Notes under the pieces: model-generated
Database searches by the model: none
What the model was told of the DNA's origin: nothing
What the model saw: the letters and a program-made list of their open reading frames with translations, nothing else
Made by a program: the position numbers and the translations under genes
Source of the DNA: Pigmentiphaga sp. NML080357
GTDB taxonomy: Bacteria > Pseudomonadota > Gammaproteobacteria > Burkholderiales > Burkholderiaceae_B
Reading direction: 5' to 3'
Assembly (NCBI RefSeq): GCF_002188465.1
Contig: NZ_NINW01000046.1
Location: 62,001 to 126,000, forward strand
DNA length: 64,000 nucleotides
Shown here: positions 1 to 10,866 of the stretch, piece by piece
Position numbering within the stretch: the stretch's first letter is position 1
Layout: each line of letters starts with the position of its first letter

Positions 1-702
1 CTCTTCCGGGCGGCCGAGGCGGCCCAGCGGGATCTGTTTCTCGGCGGCGATGCGGGCCGTCCACTGTTCCCACGTGAGCGAGCGGTCTTTGCGTTCTTCG
101 TAGCGGCGGCGCCACTGGCCCGATTCCACCAGGCCCAGCAGGATGCCGTTGACGCGGATCTTCTTGGGGCTCAGTTCGAAAGCCAGCGAACGGACCAGGT
201 TGTGGATGCCGGCGCGCGCGGCCGAGGTGGCGACCATGTGGGGCTCGGGCTGGATTGCCAGGAGCGAGTTCACGCAGACGATGGCGGCGTCCTCGCTCCG
301 CTCCAGTTGCGGAATGAAGCTGCGCGTCGGGTTGATGACCGAGAAGAACTTCAGTTGCACTTCATCGAGCCATGCCGAATTCTCGGTGCTGGCAAAGGTC
401 GAGACGCGCCCCTGGCCCGCGTTGTTGACCAGGATGGAGGCCGTCCCGAGTTCCCGCTGCACGTCGGCGGCGAAGGCCTCGACCTGCTCGGGAACCAGCA
501 CGTCGCAGCGCGACGCGAAGATGCGGGCCTGGGGAAAGCGCGCCAACAGGCCGTCCTTGGCCTGCTGGAGCTTTTCCTCGTTGCGGCCGCAGAAGGCAAC
601 GGCCGCGCCGGCCTCGAGCAGCAGTCCCACCGTCGCCAGTCCGATGCCCGAGGTCCCCCCGGTGACGACGGCGACCTTTCCGGCCAGGTTATACATAGTC
701 AT
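1..702 (-). CDS. SDR family oxidoreductase, C-terminus cut by window edge
   Basis: Short-chain dehydrogenase/reductase, predicted cytoplasmic NAD(P)-dependent oxidoreductase; substrate unknown. The first 234 codons are visible and the rest lies left of the window. The Rossmann glycine motif TGGTSGIG is near residue 15 and the NNAG motif is present. At the usual YxxxK catalytic site the sequence reads ATSAARAG, so Thr159 and Arg163 stand where Tyr and Lys normally are. The following stretch LLGLVESGQWRRR resembles a divergent SDR subgroup that I recall having the same change. The start overlaps the stop of the upstream IclR gene (TAATG), which points to translational coupling. A second ATG lies two codons downstream. 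Confidence 0.85.
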   Translation of the reverse strand, partial: MTMYNLAGKVAVVTGGTSGIGLATVGLLLEAGAAVAFCGRNEEKLQQAKDGLLARFPQARIFASRCDVLVPEQVEAFAADVQRELGTASILVNNAGQGRVSTFASTENSAWLDEVQLKFFSVINPTRSFIPQLERSEDAAIVCVNSLLAIQPEPHMVATSAARAGIHNLVRSLAFELSPKKIRVNGILLGLVESGQWRRRYEERKDRSLTWEQWTARIAAEKQIPLGRLGRPEE

Positions 703-1544
703 TAGGCAACCATTCCGTTCAGTTTTTTATCGAAGCCGTAGGCGTCGTCCTGCCCACGGTAATTAAGCAGTGAAGAAAGCTCGGCGGCGCTGTCGCAAAC
801 GCTGCGCGCCAGGCGTTCGAGCCTCGAGTCTTCCAACGGCACGGCCGGCATCGCCACGCCCAGCGCGGCGACGATGGCCCCGCCCTGGGTGCGGACCGGC
901 GCGGCCAGGGTGGAAATACCGGACTCGAAAAACCCCTCGTGCAACAGGTAGGGACGCCTCCGGTCCCGCTGCAGCAGCGCATGAAGCTCTTCGACGCTGC
1001 GCGGCGTAAAGGAATTCACCGCGGCCAGCGTTCCGTCGGGATAGAGCGCGCGCAGCTCGTCCAGCGCCATCTCCGCCATGAGCACGCGCCCCAGCACCGT
1101 CGCGTGGGCGGGCAGCCGTGTACCGACGTTGACGGAACTGGCCAGCGGCGTGTTCGCCGCGGCCTTCGCCACATAAACGATATCCGGACCATCGCGCACG
1201 ACCAGATGGCACGACAGGTTGAATTCATTGCGCACGCGCTCGAGCAGCGGCGCGCCCAGCTGCGTGAGTTCCAGGGATGCGAGGTATTCGAAACCCAGGC
1301 GCAGCACCGCCATGCCCAGGGAATAGTCGCGGCCGTTCTCGGCGCGCTGGACGAACCCCAGGCGCTCGAGCGTCGCCAGCAGGCGAAAGACCGTGGTGCG
1401 CGGCACGCCCAGGCGGCGCGCCAGGTCGGGCGCCGTGACCGTGCCGTCCCCCTTGCCTACTTCGCAGAGCACGCGCAGCCCCCTTTCCAGCCCTGGAACG
1501 ACATATTTTTCCTGCGCGGCGTCCGATGAGGAGAGGGGTTTCAC
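702..1544 (-). CDS. IclR family transcriptional regulator
   Basis: A 280-residue regulator with an N-terminal winged helix-turn-helix (about residues 15-75, including [20 protein letters not shown]) and a C-terminal IclR effector-binding domain (about 90-265). It is co-transcribed and translationally coupled with the SDR gene that follows. It is clearly paralogous to the IclR protein at 9150-9989: long stretches such as LRLGFEYLASLEL and VGTRLPAHATVLGRV are identical. The SDR gene is the likely target, and the promoter motif shared with the ABC importer operon suggests a common or cross-acting regulator. The effector is unknown. Confidence 0.93.
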   Translation of the reverse strand: MKPLSSSDAAQEKYVVPGLERGLRVLCEVGKGDGTVTAPDLARRLGVPRTTVFRLLATLERLGFVQRAENGRDYSLGMAVLRLGFEYLASLELTQLGAPLLERVRNEFNLSCHLVVRDGPDIVYVAKAAANTPLASSVNVGTRLPAHATVLGRVLMAEMALDELRALYPDGTLAAVNSFTPRSVEELHALLQRDRRRPYLLHEGFFESGISTLAAPVRTQGGAIVAALGVAMPAVPLEDSRLERLARSVCDSAAELSSLLNYRGQDDAYGFDKKLNGMVA

Positions 1545-1622
1545 GGCGAGAGACGAGTAAAGGAGCGATCCCGGGCGTCCGTTTCAAATATGAACTATCA
1601 AACCATCCACGGAACAAGACAG

Positions 1623-1663
1623 AATATAGCGGTTGAAAAGAACGTGTGCGACTAGGGTAAACC
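1623..1663 (-). promoter_or_regulatory. Predicted promoter and activator-type site of the IclR-SDR operon
   Basis: Read on the minus strand, the motif GGTTTACCCTAGTCGC (1663-1648) is followed after 16 bp by CGCTATATT, whose TATATT (1628-1623) fits a -10 box. The same arrangement with identical spacing is found at 13740-13780 upstream of the ABC importer operon. No good -35 hexamer is visible; the conserved motif sits where one would be, as for an activated promoter. A small palindrome, TTCA-N4-TGAA, lies at 1583-1594 between this promoter and the gene. Confidence 0.5.
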
Positions 1664-1815
1664 CTCGAAATGTGGGGAATTCAGCTTGGGCCTCGCCGCG
1701 GGCAAACGGCACGGGTCCGCTGGATCGGCGAAGGCCGGCGCGCTCGGTGAACGACGGGGAACCCCGACGACGCGCGCCAATGTCCAATGTCTCGCCGGGA
1801 CAAGGCCCGCGTGCG

Positions 1816-2133
1816 TCAGATGGCGTTGACGTCGACGCCGAGCACGCGCAATTTCGTCTTGAGCCGGCGTATTTCGTTGCTCATGTCCAGAATCAGCGCG
1901 GCGGCGTCCAGGCTGGCGTCGAAGTCGCGCTGCAGGCTGCGCGCCGCCAGCGCCCGCTGGAGCGCCCCGCTGTCGAAGCGCCAGTCGGCCGGGCGGCCGC
2001 TGGCCTCGATGATGCCTACCTTCACCAGTTGCAGCACCCAGGCCTCTTCGGCGCCGCAGGCCCGGGCCAATTCCCCGGCGTCGAGCGGCTTTTCGCTTCC
2101 CACCAGCGTGGCGGTGACGGCCACCGTCTTCAT
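1816..2133 (-). CDS. cbpM: Chaperone modulator CbpM
   Basis: A 105-residue protein of the CbpM family, small MerR-like helical proteins that bind the J domain of CbpA and inhibit its co-chaperone and DNA-binding activity. The sequence has the family features: a helix-turn-helix-like N-terminal half and a C-terminal helix ending in MSNEIRRLKTKLRVLGVD. It starts 2 bp after the cbpA stop codon, the usual cbpA-cbpM order, so the two are almost certainly co-transcribed. Confidence 0.88.
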   Translation of the reverse strand: MKTVAVTATLVGSEKPLDAGELARACGAEEAWVLQLVKVGIIEASGRPADWRFDSGALQRALAARSLQRDFDASLDAAALILDMSNEIRRLKTKLRVLGVDVNAI

Positions 2134-2135
2134 CG

Positions 2136-3065
2136 TCAGTCTCCCAGGTTCCGGCGCGGATCGAACGGCACTTCCTGCGCCAGGTTTCTATAGGCCTGCC
2201 TGGCCTTTTCGGTGTCGGCCGGCGGCCATACCACCTCGAGCACCAGGTAGAGGTCGCCCGCCGGATCGCCCGGTATGCCCCGGCCCTTCAGGCGCAGCTT
2301 GCGTCCGTTGCGCGAGTTCGCCGGCACCGTGACGTCGACCGGCCCGCCCGGAGTGGGCGCGCGGACGGACGCGCCCAGCATGGCTTCCCAGGGAGCAACC
2401 GGCAGGCTCATGTACAGGTCCCGGCCCTCGACCCGGTACCGGGAATGGGGCTTGAAGCGGATCTCCAGGTAGAGATCGCCATTCTCGCCCCCGCCCATGC
2501 CGGGCATGCCCTGGCCCGCCAGCCGGATGAACTGGCCTTCGCGCACGCCGGCGGGAATGCGGACATTGAGCGTGCGTTCCTGCAACCTGGGCTGCCCTCT
2601 CTCGTCGTGGCCGATGGAGCGCAGCGAGATGTCGCGCGTCGCGCCGTGCAGGGCATCCTCGAGGTCGATCTCGATGGCCGCGTGATGATCTTCGCCGCGG
2701 GCGCGCATGTGTGCGCCGCCGGGACGCCGGCGGCCGCCGAACAAGGACGAGAAGAATTCGCTGAATGCCGCATCGTCGCCCGAGCTCGCGCCGCGGAACT
2801 CGAATCCGCTGTCCCAGCCGGGCGGCGGACGGAAATCGCCTCCCGCCGACACGCCGGCGGCAAGGTTGTCGTACGCGGCGCGCTTCTCCGCATCCTTCAA
2901 GACCTGGTAGGCCTCGTTGACGTCGCGCATGCGCTGCTCGGCGTCGGCCTCCTTGCTGACGTCCGGATGGTACTTGCGCGCCAGCTTGCGGTAGGCATGC
3001 CGGATGTCGTCGTCCGACGCGCCCCGTTCGACGCCCAGGATAGCGTAGTAGTCCTTGAACTCCAT
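2136..3065 (-). CDS. cbpA: Curved-DNA-binding DnaJ-type co-chaperone CbpA
   Basis: A 309-residue class B J-protein. The J domain occupies residues 1-70 with the HPD motif at 33-35, which stimulates DnaK ATPase activity. A Gly/Phe-rich linker follows (about 72-110), then the two beta-barrel C-terminal substrate-binding domains (about 125-295, with [17 protein letters not shown]). There is no zinc-finger region, which separates it from DnaJ itself. cbpM follows after 2 bp. I saw no convincing sigma-32 promoter in the gap to gluQ. Confidence 0.94.
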   Translation of the reverse strand: MEFKDYYAILGVERGASDDDIRHAYRKLARKYHPDVSKEADAEQRMRDVNEAYQVLKDAEKRAAYDNLAAGVSAGGDFRPPPGWDSGFEFRGASSGDDAAFSEFFSSLFGGRRRPGGAHMRARGEDHHAAIEIDLEDALHGATRDISLRSIGHDERGQPRLQERTLNVRIPAGVREGQFIRLAGQGMPGMGGGENGDLYLEIRFKPHSRYRVEGRDLYMSLPVAPWEAMLGASVRAPTPGGPVDVTVPANSRNGRKLRLKGRGIPGDPAGDLYLVLEVVWPPADTEKARQAYRNLAQEVPFDPRRNLGD

Positions 3066-3291
3066 AGCCGCGGTCTCGCAAGAGATGAAGCCGGCAGGGC
3101 ACGCGGCCGGGCCGGCTGATTACTCTAGAGATGAGGACGCACCCGCCGATTTCAATCGGCCCCGAGCCCGCCCGGGCTGCGGGGGGCCGCCCGGACGGCT
3201 CTTCCCGTGCCAGTCTATCAGGGAGCGGCGCGGAATTTGTATCGTATGCTTGAGGGCCTCATTGAACATTCCTTGGACGATCTCCGTCCCG

Positions 3292-4197
3292 ATGCAAGCG
3301 CTTTCGTCCAGACCGCCCCAGGATTACGTCGGCCGCTTCGCGCCCAGCCCTACCGGACCGCTGCACCAGGGCTCGCTGGTCGCCGCGCTGGCGAGCTACC
3401 TCGACGCCCGCGCCCATGGCGGGCGCTGGCTGGTCCGCATCGAAGACCTGGACGCGCCGCGGGTGGTAGACGGCGCGGACCGCGTCATACTGGGCCAGTT
3501 GCAGGCCCTCGGCCTGGCGTGGGACGGCGAGGTGCTGCGCCAGTCCTCGCGCCATCACGCCTATCGCGAGGCCTTCGACCGGTTGCGCCGGCAAGGCGCG
3601 GTTTACGCCTGCGGCTGCACCCGCAAGGAGATTGCCGACTCCATCCTCCATGCGCGCGGCTATCTGCCCGCGGGCGAATTGCCCTACCCCGGCACCTGCC
3701 GCGACGGACTGCATGGCCGGCCTGCGCGCGCCTGGCGCCTGCGGGTGCCGCAAGGCCGGGTGCGCGTCGTCGACCGCTGGATGGGCCCGGTCGAGCAGGA
3801 CGTCGCCGCGGAGGTCGGGGATTTCGTGCTGTTCCGCGCCGACGGCATGTGGGCGTACCAGCTCGCCGTGGTGGTGGACGATGCGGCGCAGGGCGTCACC
3901 GATGTCGTGCGCGGGGAAGACCTGCTCGGCTCGACGCCCAGGCAGAAAATCCTGCAGGACATGCTGGAGTTGCCCGCTCCCCGGTGGATGCACGTGCCGG
4001 TGGTAGTCAATGCCGAAGGTCAGAAACTATCGAAGCAGACCGGCGCCGCCGCGATCGATGTGCGGCAACCCCTGGCCGCGCTGGAAGCGGCATGGCGCCA
4101 CCTGCAATTCGAACCGCTGCAAGCCGGCGAGGTGTCGGCGTTTCTTGCCGAGGCGGTCCGCCGCTGGGCGCGGCGGTGGCGCATCGGAACCGGTTGA
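3292..4197 (+). CDS. gluQ: Glutamyl-queuosine tRNA(Asp) synthetase
   Basis: This truncated GluRS-like enzyme attaches glutamate to the queuosine base at the wobble position of tRNA(Asp). The catalytic Rossmann fold is visible: [13 protein letters not shown] (HIGH-like signature, about residues 16-28) and KLSKQTG (KMSKS-like, about 244-250). A cysteine cluster YACGC followed by PGTC about 25 residues later fits the family's zinc site. The length, 301 residues, is normal and there is no anticodon-binding domain. I chose the ATG at 3292 because it begins just before the conserved domain; upstream in-frame starts would add an unrelated extension. Confidence 0.92.
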   Translation: MQALSSRPPQDYVGRFAPSPTGPLHQGSLVAALASYLDARAHGGRWLVRIEDLDAPRVVDGADRVILGQLQALGLAWDGEVLRQSSRHHAYREAFDRLRRQGAVYACGCTRKEIADSILHARGYLPAGELPYPGTCRDGLHGRPARAWRLRVPQGRVRVVDRWMGPVEQDVAAEVGDFVLFRADGMWAYQLAVVVDDAAQGVTDVVRGEDLLGSTPRQKILQDMLELPAPRWMHVPVVVNAEGQKLSKQTGAAAIDVRQPLAALEAAWRHLQFEPLQAGEVSAFLAEAVRRWARRWRIGTG

Positions 4198-4218
4198 GGC
4201 GCCGCGGCGCGGCCTTGG

Positions 4219-5625
<1,407 letters not shown>

Positions 5626-5806
5626 GGTGGGCGGACCACCAATGCCGCAACACGATGATGCGTATCAATAGTCCAGAAAAATCAAAGACTTAGATTTTAC
5701 CCCAAAAGTCCACCCGGCCACCAGGCGAAAAACCGGCCCCACGCCACGCCGGACGCCGGCTCGGCCATGCTGTAATGGCGCCATCGCCATCCCGCTTTGC
5801 CGCGCC

Positions 5807-6541
5807 ATGCGCCTGTCCGTCATCATCATTACCCGCAACGAGGCCCGTAATCTGGCCGAGTGCCTGGAATCGGTCCGCTTCGCCGACGAGCTCGTGGTTC
5901 TCGACTCGGGAAGCACCGACGAAACGGTGGAGATCGCGCGCCGCCACGGCGCGCGCGTCGAGGTCGCGCCGGATTGGCCGGGCTTCGGCCCGCAGAAGAA
6001 CCGGGCGCTCGACATGGCCACCGGCGACTGGGTGCTGTCGCTCGACGCCGACGAGCGGGTCACGCCCGAACTGGCCGCGGCCATCGCCCAAACGCTGCGC
6101 GACCCGGCATACGATGCCTACGACATGCCGCGGCTGTCCAGCTTCTGCGGCCGGTTCATCCGGCACAGCGGCTGGTGGCCGGACCGCGTGCTGCGCCTGT
6201 TCCGGCGCGGCACCGCCCGCTTCAGCGACGACCGGGTGCACGAAAAGGTGGTTCCGGCCGGCAGCGTCGGGCACCTCGAACCGCATCTGCTGCACTACAC
6301 GTATCCCGACCTGGACAGCGCGATCGCGAAAATGAACCGCTATTCGACCGACAGCGCGCAAGCGATGCACGCGCGCGGCCGGCGAGCCTCGATCGGGACG
6401 GCGATCGGCCACGGCGCATGGACCTTCGTGCGGCTGTATCTTTTCAAGCGCGGGTTCCTGGACGGCCGCCACGGATTCCTGCTGGCGGTCACGGCCGCCG
6501 CGGGCAGCTTTTACCGGTACGCCAAACTCAGCCTGCAATGA
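5807..6541 (+). CDS. Family 2 glycosyltransferase, WaaE/KdtX-like
   Basis: A 244-residue GT-A fold glycosyltransferase. The N-terminus SVIIITRNEARNLAECLESV is the nucleotide-sugar-binding strand and loop, and LSLDADERVT (about residues 80-89) carries the metal-binding DxD-type motif. The layout, the stretch WPGFGPQKNRALD and the C-terminal basic helical region match the WaaE/KdtX family, which adds a sugar to the inner core of lipopolysaccharide. It acts at the cytoplasmic face of the inner membrane. It precedes dinB by 40 bp, which has no obvious functional link. The precise sugar added cannot be told. Confidence 0.85.
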   Translation: MRLSVIIITRNEARNLAECLESVRFADELVVLDSGSTDETVEIARRHGARVEVAPDWPGFGPQKNRALDMATGDWVLSLDADERVTPELAAAIAQTLRDPAYDAYDMPRLSSFCGRFIRHSGWWPDRVLRLFRRGTARFSDDRVHEKVVPAGSVGHLEPHLLHYTYPDLDSAIAKMNRYSTDSAQAMHARGRRASIGTAIGHGAWTFVRLYLFKRGFLDGRHGFLLAVTAAAGSFYRYAKLSLQ

Positions 6542-6580
6542 GCAGGAGCGCCGAGCCGTACGCTTTTTTCCCACGTCCCC

Positions 6581-7657
6581 ATGCGCAAGATCATCCATTG
6601 CGACTGCGACTGCTTCTACGCGTCGATCGAGATGCGCGACGACCCCAGCCTGCGGGGGCGCCCGCTGGCGGTGGGCGGCCGGCCGGAAACGCGCGGCGTG
6701 GTGGCTACCTGCAATTACGAGGCGCGCAAATACGGCGTCCACTCGGCGATGTCGTCGGCACGGGCGTTGCGGCTGTGTCCGGACCTGCTCATCATCCCGC
6801 CCGCCATGGACAAGTACCGGACCGCGTCGGCCCAAATCATGGCGATCTATCGCGACTACACCGAACTGGTGGAACCGTTGTCGCTGGACGAGGCCTATCT
6901 CGACGTCAGCGGCACTGACCGGCTGCAAGGCAGCGCCACGCTGATTGCGAACGAAATCCGCCGCCGCGTGGCGCAAACCGTCGGCATTACCGTCTCGGCG
7001 GGCGTCGCCCCCAATAAATTCGTCGCGAAGATCGCGAGCGACTGGAACAAGCCCGATGGCCTGTTCGTCGTGCCGCCCCGGGACGTCGACGCCTTCGTGG
7101 CGGCGCTGCCCGTATCCAAGCTCCACGGCGTCGGCAAGGTGACCGGCGCGCGCCTGAAGGCACTGGGCGTCGATACCTGCGCCGACTTGCGCACGTGGGA
7201 ACTGGAGCGGCTGCGCGAGCACTTCGGGGTGTTCGGCGAACGCCTGCACGACCTGTGCCGGGGCATCGACCACCGCGAGGTCTCCCCCACCCGCGAGCGC
7301 AAGTCGGTAAGCGTCGAACAGACCTTCGCCACCGACCTGCCTACGCTGGACGCATGCCAGGAATTGCTGCGCGGCATGCTGGACCAGCTCGATGCGCGCG
7401 TGCGCCGGGCCGACGCCCAGAACCACATCCAGAAACTGTTCGTGAAACTACGGTTCTCGGACTTCAACCGCACTACCGCGGAAGGCGTCGGCGCGGCCCT
7501 GGACGAGGAGCAATACCGCATCCTGCTGACCACGGCCTTCCGCCGCAACCCGCGGGCAGTGCGGCTGATGGGACTGGGCGTGCGGCTGGGCGCCGCCGAC
7601 GGGCAGCTGGCGCTCTTCGGCGATCAGCCCGCCGCTTCGGAACGCGACACTGTATAA
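6581..7657 (+). CDS. dinB: DNA polymerase IV
   Basis: Y-family translesion polymerase of 358 residues. Catalytic acidic residues are in HCDCDCFYASIE at the N-terminus and SLDEAYLDVS near residue 105. The little-finger domain follows the helix-hairpin-helix region (KLHGVGKVTGARLKALGV). The length is normal. Pol IV bypasses minor-groove lesions and causes untargeted mutations under stress. No LexA box is evident in the short gap to the glycosyltransferase gene, so SOS control is unclear. Its 3' end overlaps the tail of the convergent metal-binding gene by 34 bp. Confidence 0.95.
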   Translation: MRKIIHCDCDCFYASIEMRDDPSLRGRPLAVGGRPETRGVVATCNYEARKYGVHSAMSSARALRLCPDLLIIPPAMDKYRTASAQIMAIYRDYTELVEPLSLDEAYLDVSGTDRLQGSATLIANEIRRRVAQTVGITVSAGVAPNKFVAKIASDWNKPDGLFVVPPRDVDAFVAALPVSKLHGVGKVTGARLKALGVDTCADLRTWELERLREHFGVFGERLHDLCRGIDHREVSPTRERKSVSVEQTFATDLPTLDACQELLRGMLDQLDARVRRADAQNHIQKLFVKLRFSDFNRTTAEGVGAALDEEQYRILLTTAFRRNPRAVRLMGLGVRLGAADGQLALFGDQPAASERDTV

Positions 7658-7833
7658 CCGGCATCCTCGATCAGGCGGGCGACGCGGGCCGCATCGTCGG
7701 CGTGTTCGATCCGGACCCGGCCCGCATGGAGATCGACCTCCACGCGGGCTTCGGGATAAACGGACCGGACGGCCTGCGTGACGGCCTTGACGCAGTGGCT
7801 GCAGCTCATGCCTTGTACCTGGAATTGCAACAT
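7624..7833 (-). CDS. Small heavy-metal-associated (CopZ-like) protein
   Basis: A 69-residue single-domain protein with the HMA fold. The motif GMSCSHCVKAV places the two metal-binding cysteines near residues 11 and 14. CopZ/MerP-type proteins of this size carry Cu(I) or another soft metal to a P-type ATPase or regulator in the cytoplasm. I chose the ATG at 7833 because GAGGAG lies 7 bp upstream of it; an in-frame ATG five codons earlier has no such site. No partner copper ATPase is in the window, so it is an orphan here. It overlaps the convergent dinB by 34 bp. Confidence 0.85.
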   Translation of the reverse strand: MLQFQVQGMSCSHCVKAVTQAVRSVYPEARVEVDLHAGRVRIEHADDAARVARLIEDAGYTVSRSEAAG

Positions 7834-7893
7834 AGCGGGACTCCTCATCTCATGTGACGTAGCCGCAGTATCGGCCTTGTCATGATGGGAAGG

Positions 7894-9162
7894 TCAAGAG
7901 GCAGGAGCGGCGGGAGCCCCATGACCTGTCAGCGCTAGCCAGCGAGCCGCGCCCTGCCCCGCCCAGCGCCCGCTCGCCAGGCAGGCCGTCAGCAGGTAGC
8001 CGCCGGTGGGAGCCTCCCAATCCAGCATCTCTCCGGCGCAAAACACGCCGGGCAGCCTGGCCAGCATGGCGTGCGCATCCAGTCCGGCAAAAGAGATGCC
8101 GCCCGCGCTGCTGATGGCCTCTTCGATCGGACGAGGGGCGCGCAACGTGAGCGGCAATGACTTGATCCACCGCGCAAGCCGCGCGGGGTCATGGAAATCG
8201 GCCGCGGGGACGGCCTCGCGCAGCAATCCGGCCTTGACGCCATCCACCCGCACCCGCGCGCGCAAATGGTTGGCAAGGGACTTGCTGCCGCGTGGCCAGG
8301 CCAGTTCCTCCGCCACCCGTTCAAGGCTGAGGCCCGGGGTCAGGTCCAGCAAAACCGTCACGCCGCCGTCCCGCGCGATGGCGTCTCGCAAGCGTGCCGA
8401 GGCCGCATAGATCAGGCTGCCCTCGACGCCATAGTCCGACACCACGAACTCGCCGCTGCGGCGCCATGCGTCGCGCCCGTCTCCCAGGGCCATGGTCACG
8501 GCGCGCACCGGGTGGCCGGCATGGCGGCCCCGGAAGTGCTCGCTCCAGCCGATCTCGAAGCCGCAATTGGCCGGCGCCAACGGAACGATGTCCACCCCGC
8601 GCGCGGCGAGCAGCGGCACCCAGGCGGCGTCCGAACCCAGCCGGGGCCAGCTCGCGCCGCCCAAGGCCAGCACCGTGGCGCCGTGGCGCCGCGCCACGGC
8701 GCCGGACGGCGTATCAAAAACAAGGGCGCCATCGTCCTTCCAGCCTCGCCAGCGGTGGCGCATGTGCAGGCGCACGCCCTGCCCCCGCAAGCGGTGCAGC
8801 CACGCGCGCAGCAGCGGCGCGGCTTTCATTTCCTTGGGAAACACGCGGCCCGAAGAGCCGACGAAGGTCTCGATACCCAGGCCGGCGGCCCAGTCGCGCA
8901 CGGCGCCGGCTCCGAAAGACGCCAGCATGGGGGCGAGCGCATCGGCGCGGTCGCCGTAGCGCGACAGGAACCGTTCGGGAGGTTCGGAATGGGTGATGTT
9001 CAACCCGCCTATGCCGGCCAGCAGGAATTTGCGTCCGGCCGACGGCATCGCGTCATAGACGTCGACCGCGATGCCGGCCTCAGCAAGCGCCTCGGCCGCC
9101 ATCAGGCCCGCGGGCCCGGCGCCGACCACGGCGGCGGAATGCGCCGCCGTCAGTTGTGCCAC
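7894..9162 (-). CDS. NAD(P)/FAD-dependent oxidoreductase, TIGR03862-type flavoprotein
   Basis: A 422-residue flavoprotein. The N-terminal FAD-binding motif VVGAGPAGLMAAEAL is followed by AGRKFLLAGIGGLNITHSEP, characteristic of the HI0933/BaiN-like superfamily and its TIGR03862 subgroup. The C-terminal GVFCAGEMLDWEAPTGGYLL is the second FAD contact typical of these proteins. The reaction and physiological role are not established for this subgroup. Its start overlaps the end of the upstream IclR gene by 13 bp, so it is probably the last gene of the ABC importer/SDR/IclR operon. Confidence 0.87.
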   Translation of the reverse strand: MAQLTAAHSAAVVGAGPAGLMAAEALAEAGIAVDVYDAMPSAGRKFLLAGIGGLNITHSEPPERFLSRYGDRADALAPMLASFGAGAVRDWAAGLGIETFVGSSGRVFPKEMKAAPLLRAWLHRLRGQGVRLHMRHRWRGWKDDGALVFDTPSGAVARRHGATVLALGGASWPRLGSDAAWVPLLAARGVDIVPLAPANCGFEIGWSEHFRGRHAGHPVRAVTMALGDGRDAWRRSGEFVVSDYGVEGSLIYAASARLRDAIARDGGVTVLLDLTPGLSLERVAEELAWPRGSKSLANHLRARVRVDGVKAGLLREAVPAADFHDPARLARWIKSLPLTLRAPRPIEEAISSAGGISFAGLDAHAMLARLPGVFCAGEMLDWEAPTGGYLLTACLASGRWAGQGAARWLALTGHGAPAAPAS

Positions 9163-9989
9163 AAGTTGGCGACCTTGCCCATGGCCTGCATCTTCTCGGG
9201 CGAATAATTCAGCAGCCGCGACAACTCCATGGCGGTGTTGCGCACCCGGCCCACCAGATCGTCGATGCGGTCCGGTTCGAAGCGCGACGAGGGAATGGTG
9301 GCGCCGAGCGCGGCGACGATGCGGCCGGTGCCGTCGCGCACCGGTGCGGCAACGGTCGATACCCGCGCTTCGAAGAACGCTTCCTGCAGCACGTAGCCGC
9401 GTTCGCGGTCCTTCTGCACCATCTCGTAGAGTTCGAGCACCGTATGGGGCGTGCTGGACGAATAGCTTTCCAGGTGTTCTTCGGGAAACAGCTCGCGCAA
9501 CTCATCCAGGCTCAGGTCCTCGAGCAGGACCCGGCCGAGCACCGTCGCATGCGCGGGCAGCCGGGTGCCGACGTGAACCGAGCTGGTGAAAGGCGTAGGC
9601 GCCGAAGACTTGGCGACATAGACGATGGAGCGGCCATCGCGCACGACGAGATTGCACGAGAAACCGATTTCCCCGCGCAGGCGCTCCAGCAGCGGCGCGC
9701 CCAGCTCCGTGAGCTCGAGCGAGGCGAGGTACTCGAACCCCAGCCGCAGCACCGCCAGGCCCAGGCGGTAGTCGTGCCCGCCCTCGGCCCGCTGCACGAA
9801 ACCCATGGACTCCAGGGTCATCAGCAGGCGGAACACGGTCGAGCGGGGCAGGTTCAGCCGGCGCGCCAGCTCGGGCGCCGACAGCTTCCGGTCGCGATGG
9901 TTGAATTGACCCAGCAACAGCAGCCCGCGCTCCAGCGCGGGGACTAGATACTTGTCCTGGGCGGCTTCCGAAACGTTCCCTTTGCTCAT
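9150..9989 (-). CDS. IclR family transcriptional regulator
   Basis: A 279-residue regulator with a winged helix-turn-helix (LARRLNLPRSTVFRLLMTLE) and an IclR effector domain. It is a close paralogue of the IclR protein at 702-1544. It sits within a minus-strand run after the ABC importer and SDR genes and just before the flavoprotein gene, so it probably controls that operon. The ATG at 9989 is preferred; a GTG six codons upstream is possible, and neither has a strong ribosome binding site. The effector is unknown, presumably the imported substrate or a breakdown product. Confidence 0.92.
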   Translation of the reverse strand: MSKGNVSEAAQDKYLVPALERGLLLLGQFNHRDRKLSAPELARRLNLPRSTVFRLLMTLESMGFVQRAEGGHDYRLGLAVLRLGFEYLASLELTELGAPLLERLRGEIGFSCNLVVRDGRSIVYVAKSSAPTPFTSSVHVGTRLPAHATVLGRVLLEDLSLDELRELFPEEHLESYSSSTPHTVLELYEMVQKDRERGYVLQEAFFEARVSTVAAPVRDGTGRIVAALGATIPSSRFEPDRIDDLVGRVRNTAMELSRLLNYSPEKMQAMGKVANLWHN

Positions 9990-10074
9990 GTGTGACCGAC
10001 TATCCACTCGTAGCTTGCGGGACGGAATGATACCGGCCCGGAAGTGCGATGCCGGTCACACCGCCGCCCTTCTT

Positions 10075-10857
10075 TCAATTCATCACGAATCCGCCGTTGA
10101 CCGGCAGCAGCTGGCCTGTCACGAACCTGGCCAGGTCGGACAAGGCGAAGATCACCGAACCGCTCACGTCGTCGGGTACCTGCTCGCGGCTGATCGCACG
10201 CTGGTCGTGGTAGAGCCTGTGCCGCGCCTCGGGCACGTATTCGGTCGCCTCGACCAGGGTCAGCCCCGGCGCGATGGCATTGACGGTGATGTTGTCGGCG
10301 CCGAACTCGCGCGCCAGCGAACGCGTCATCGAGACGACCGCCCCCTTGCTTGCCACATAGGCCAGCAGGTTGGGCGCACCCCACATCGCCGTATCCGAGG
10401 CGAGATTGACGATCGCCCCCCGGCCGGAGGCCTTGAGCGCCTCGTGGCACGCCACCGACATGAGCCAGGTGCCCCGCACGTTGACCTGCATGACCCGATC
10501 CCAGACTTCGACGTCCAGCTGGTGCGCGCTGCGTCCGCCCGAGTTGGTGATCGCGGCGTTGTTGACCAGACCGTCCAGCCCTCCCAGCGCCTGGACGGCC
10601 TCGCCGGCGCACCGCTCGACGGAACCCGGATCGGCCAGGTCGACCTCGATGCCGTGCACCGGAAAACCGCGGGCCTGCAAGGTCTCGACCGACTGGCGCA
10701 GCGTGTCGGCCAGGATGTCGGCCATTGCCACCTTCGCGCCGGCCTGGCTCAGCGCCACCGCGAACTCGTAGCCCAGCCCGCGCGCCGCTCCCGTCACCAG
10801 GATGCGGCGGCCCTGCAGGAGATTACCGATATTGCTTGAATCCAACGTTGCTCCCAT
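10075..10857 (-). CDS. SDR family NAD(P)-dependent oxidoreductase
   Basis: A classical short-chain dehydrogenase of 260 residues. It has the TGAARGLG cofactor loop near residue 22, NNAA, a catalytic serine region (NLASDTAMWG), and the intact active site YVASK. The C-terminus GQLLPVNGGFVMN is typical. It lies between the ABC permease and the IclR regulator in one strand-consistent run. I infer that it oxidises or reduces a product of the imported compound. Unlike the SDR at 1-702, its catalytic residues are all present. Confidence 0.92.
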   Translation of the reverse strand: MGATLDSSNIGNLLQGRRILVTGAARGLGYEFAVALSQAGAKVAMADILADTLRQSVETLQARGFPVHGIEVDLADPGSVERCAGEAVQALGGLDGLVNNAAITNSGGRSAHQLDVEVWDRVMQVNVRGTWLMSVACHEALKASGRGAIVNLASDTAMWGAPNLLAYVASKGAVVSMTRSLAREFGADNITVNAIAPGLTLVEATEYVPEARHRLYHDQRAISREQVPDDVSGSVIFALSDLARFVTGQLLPVNGGFVMN

Positions 10858-10866
10858 GAACCGCGC

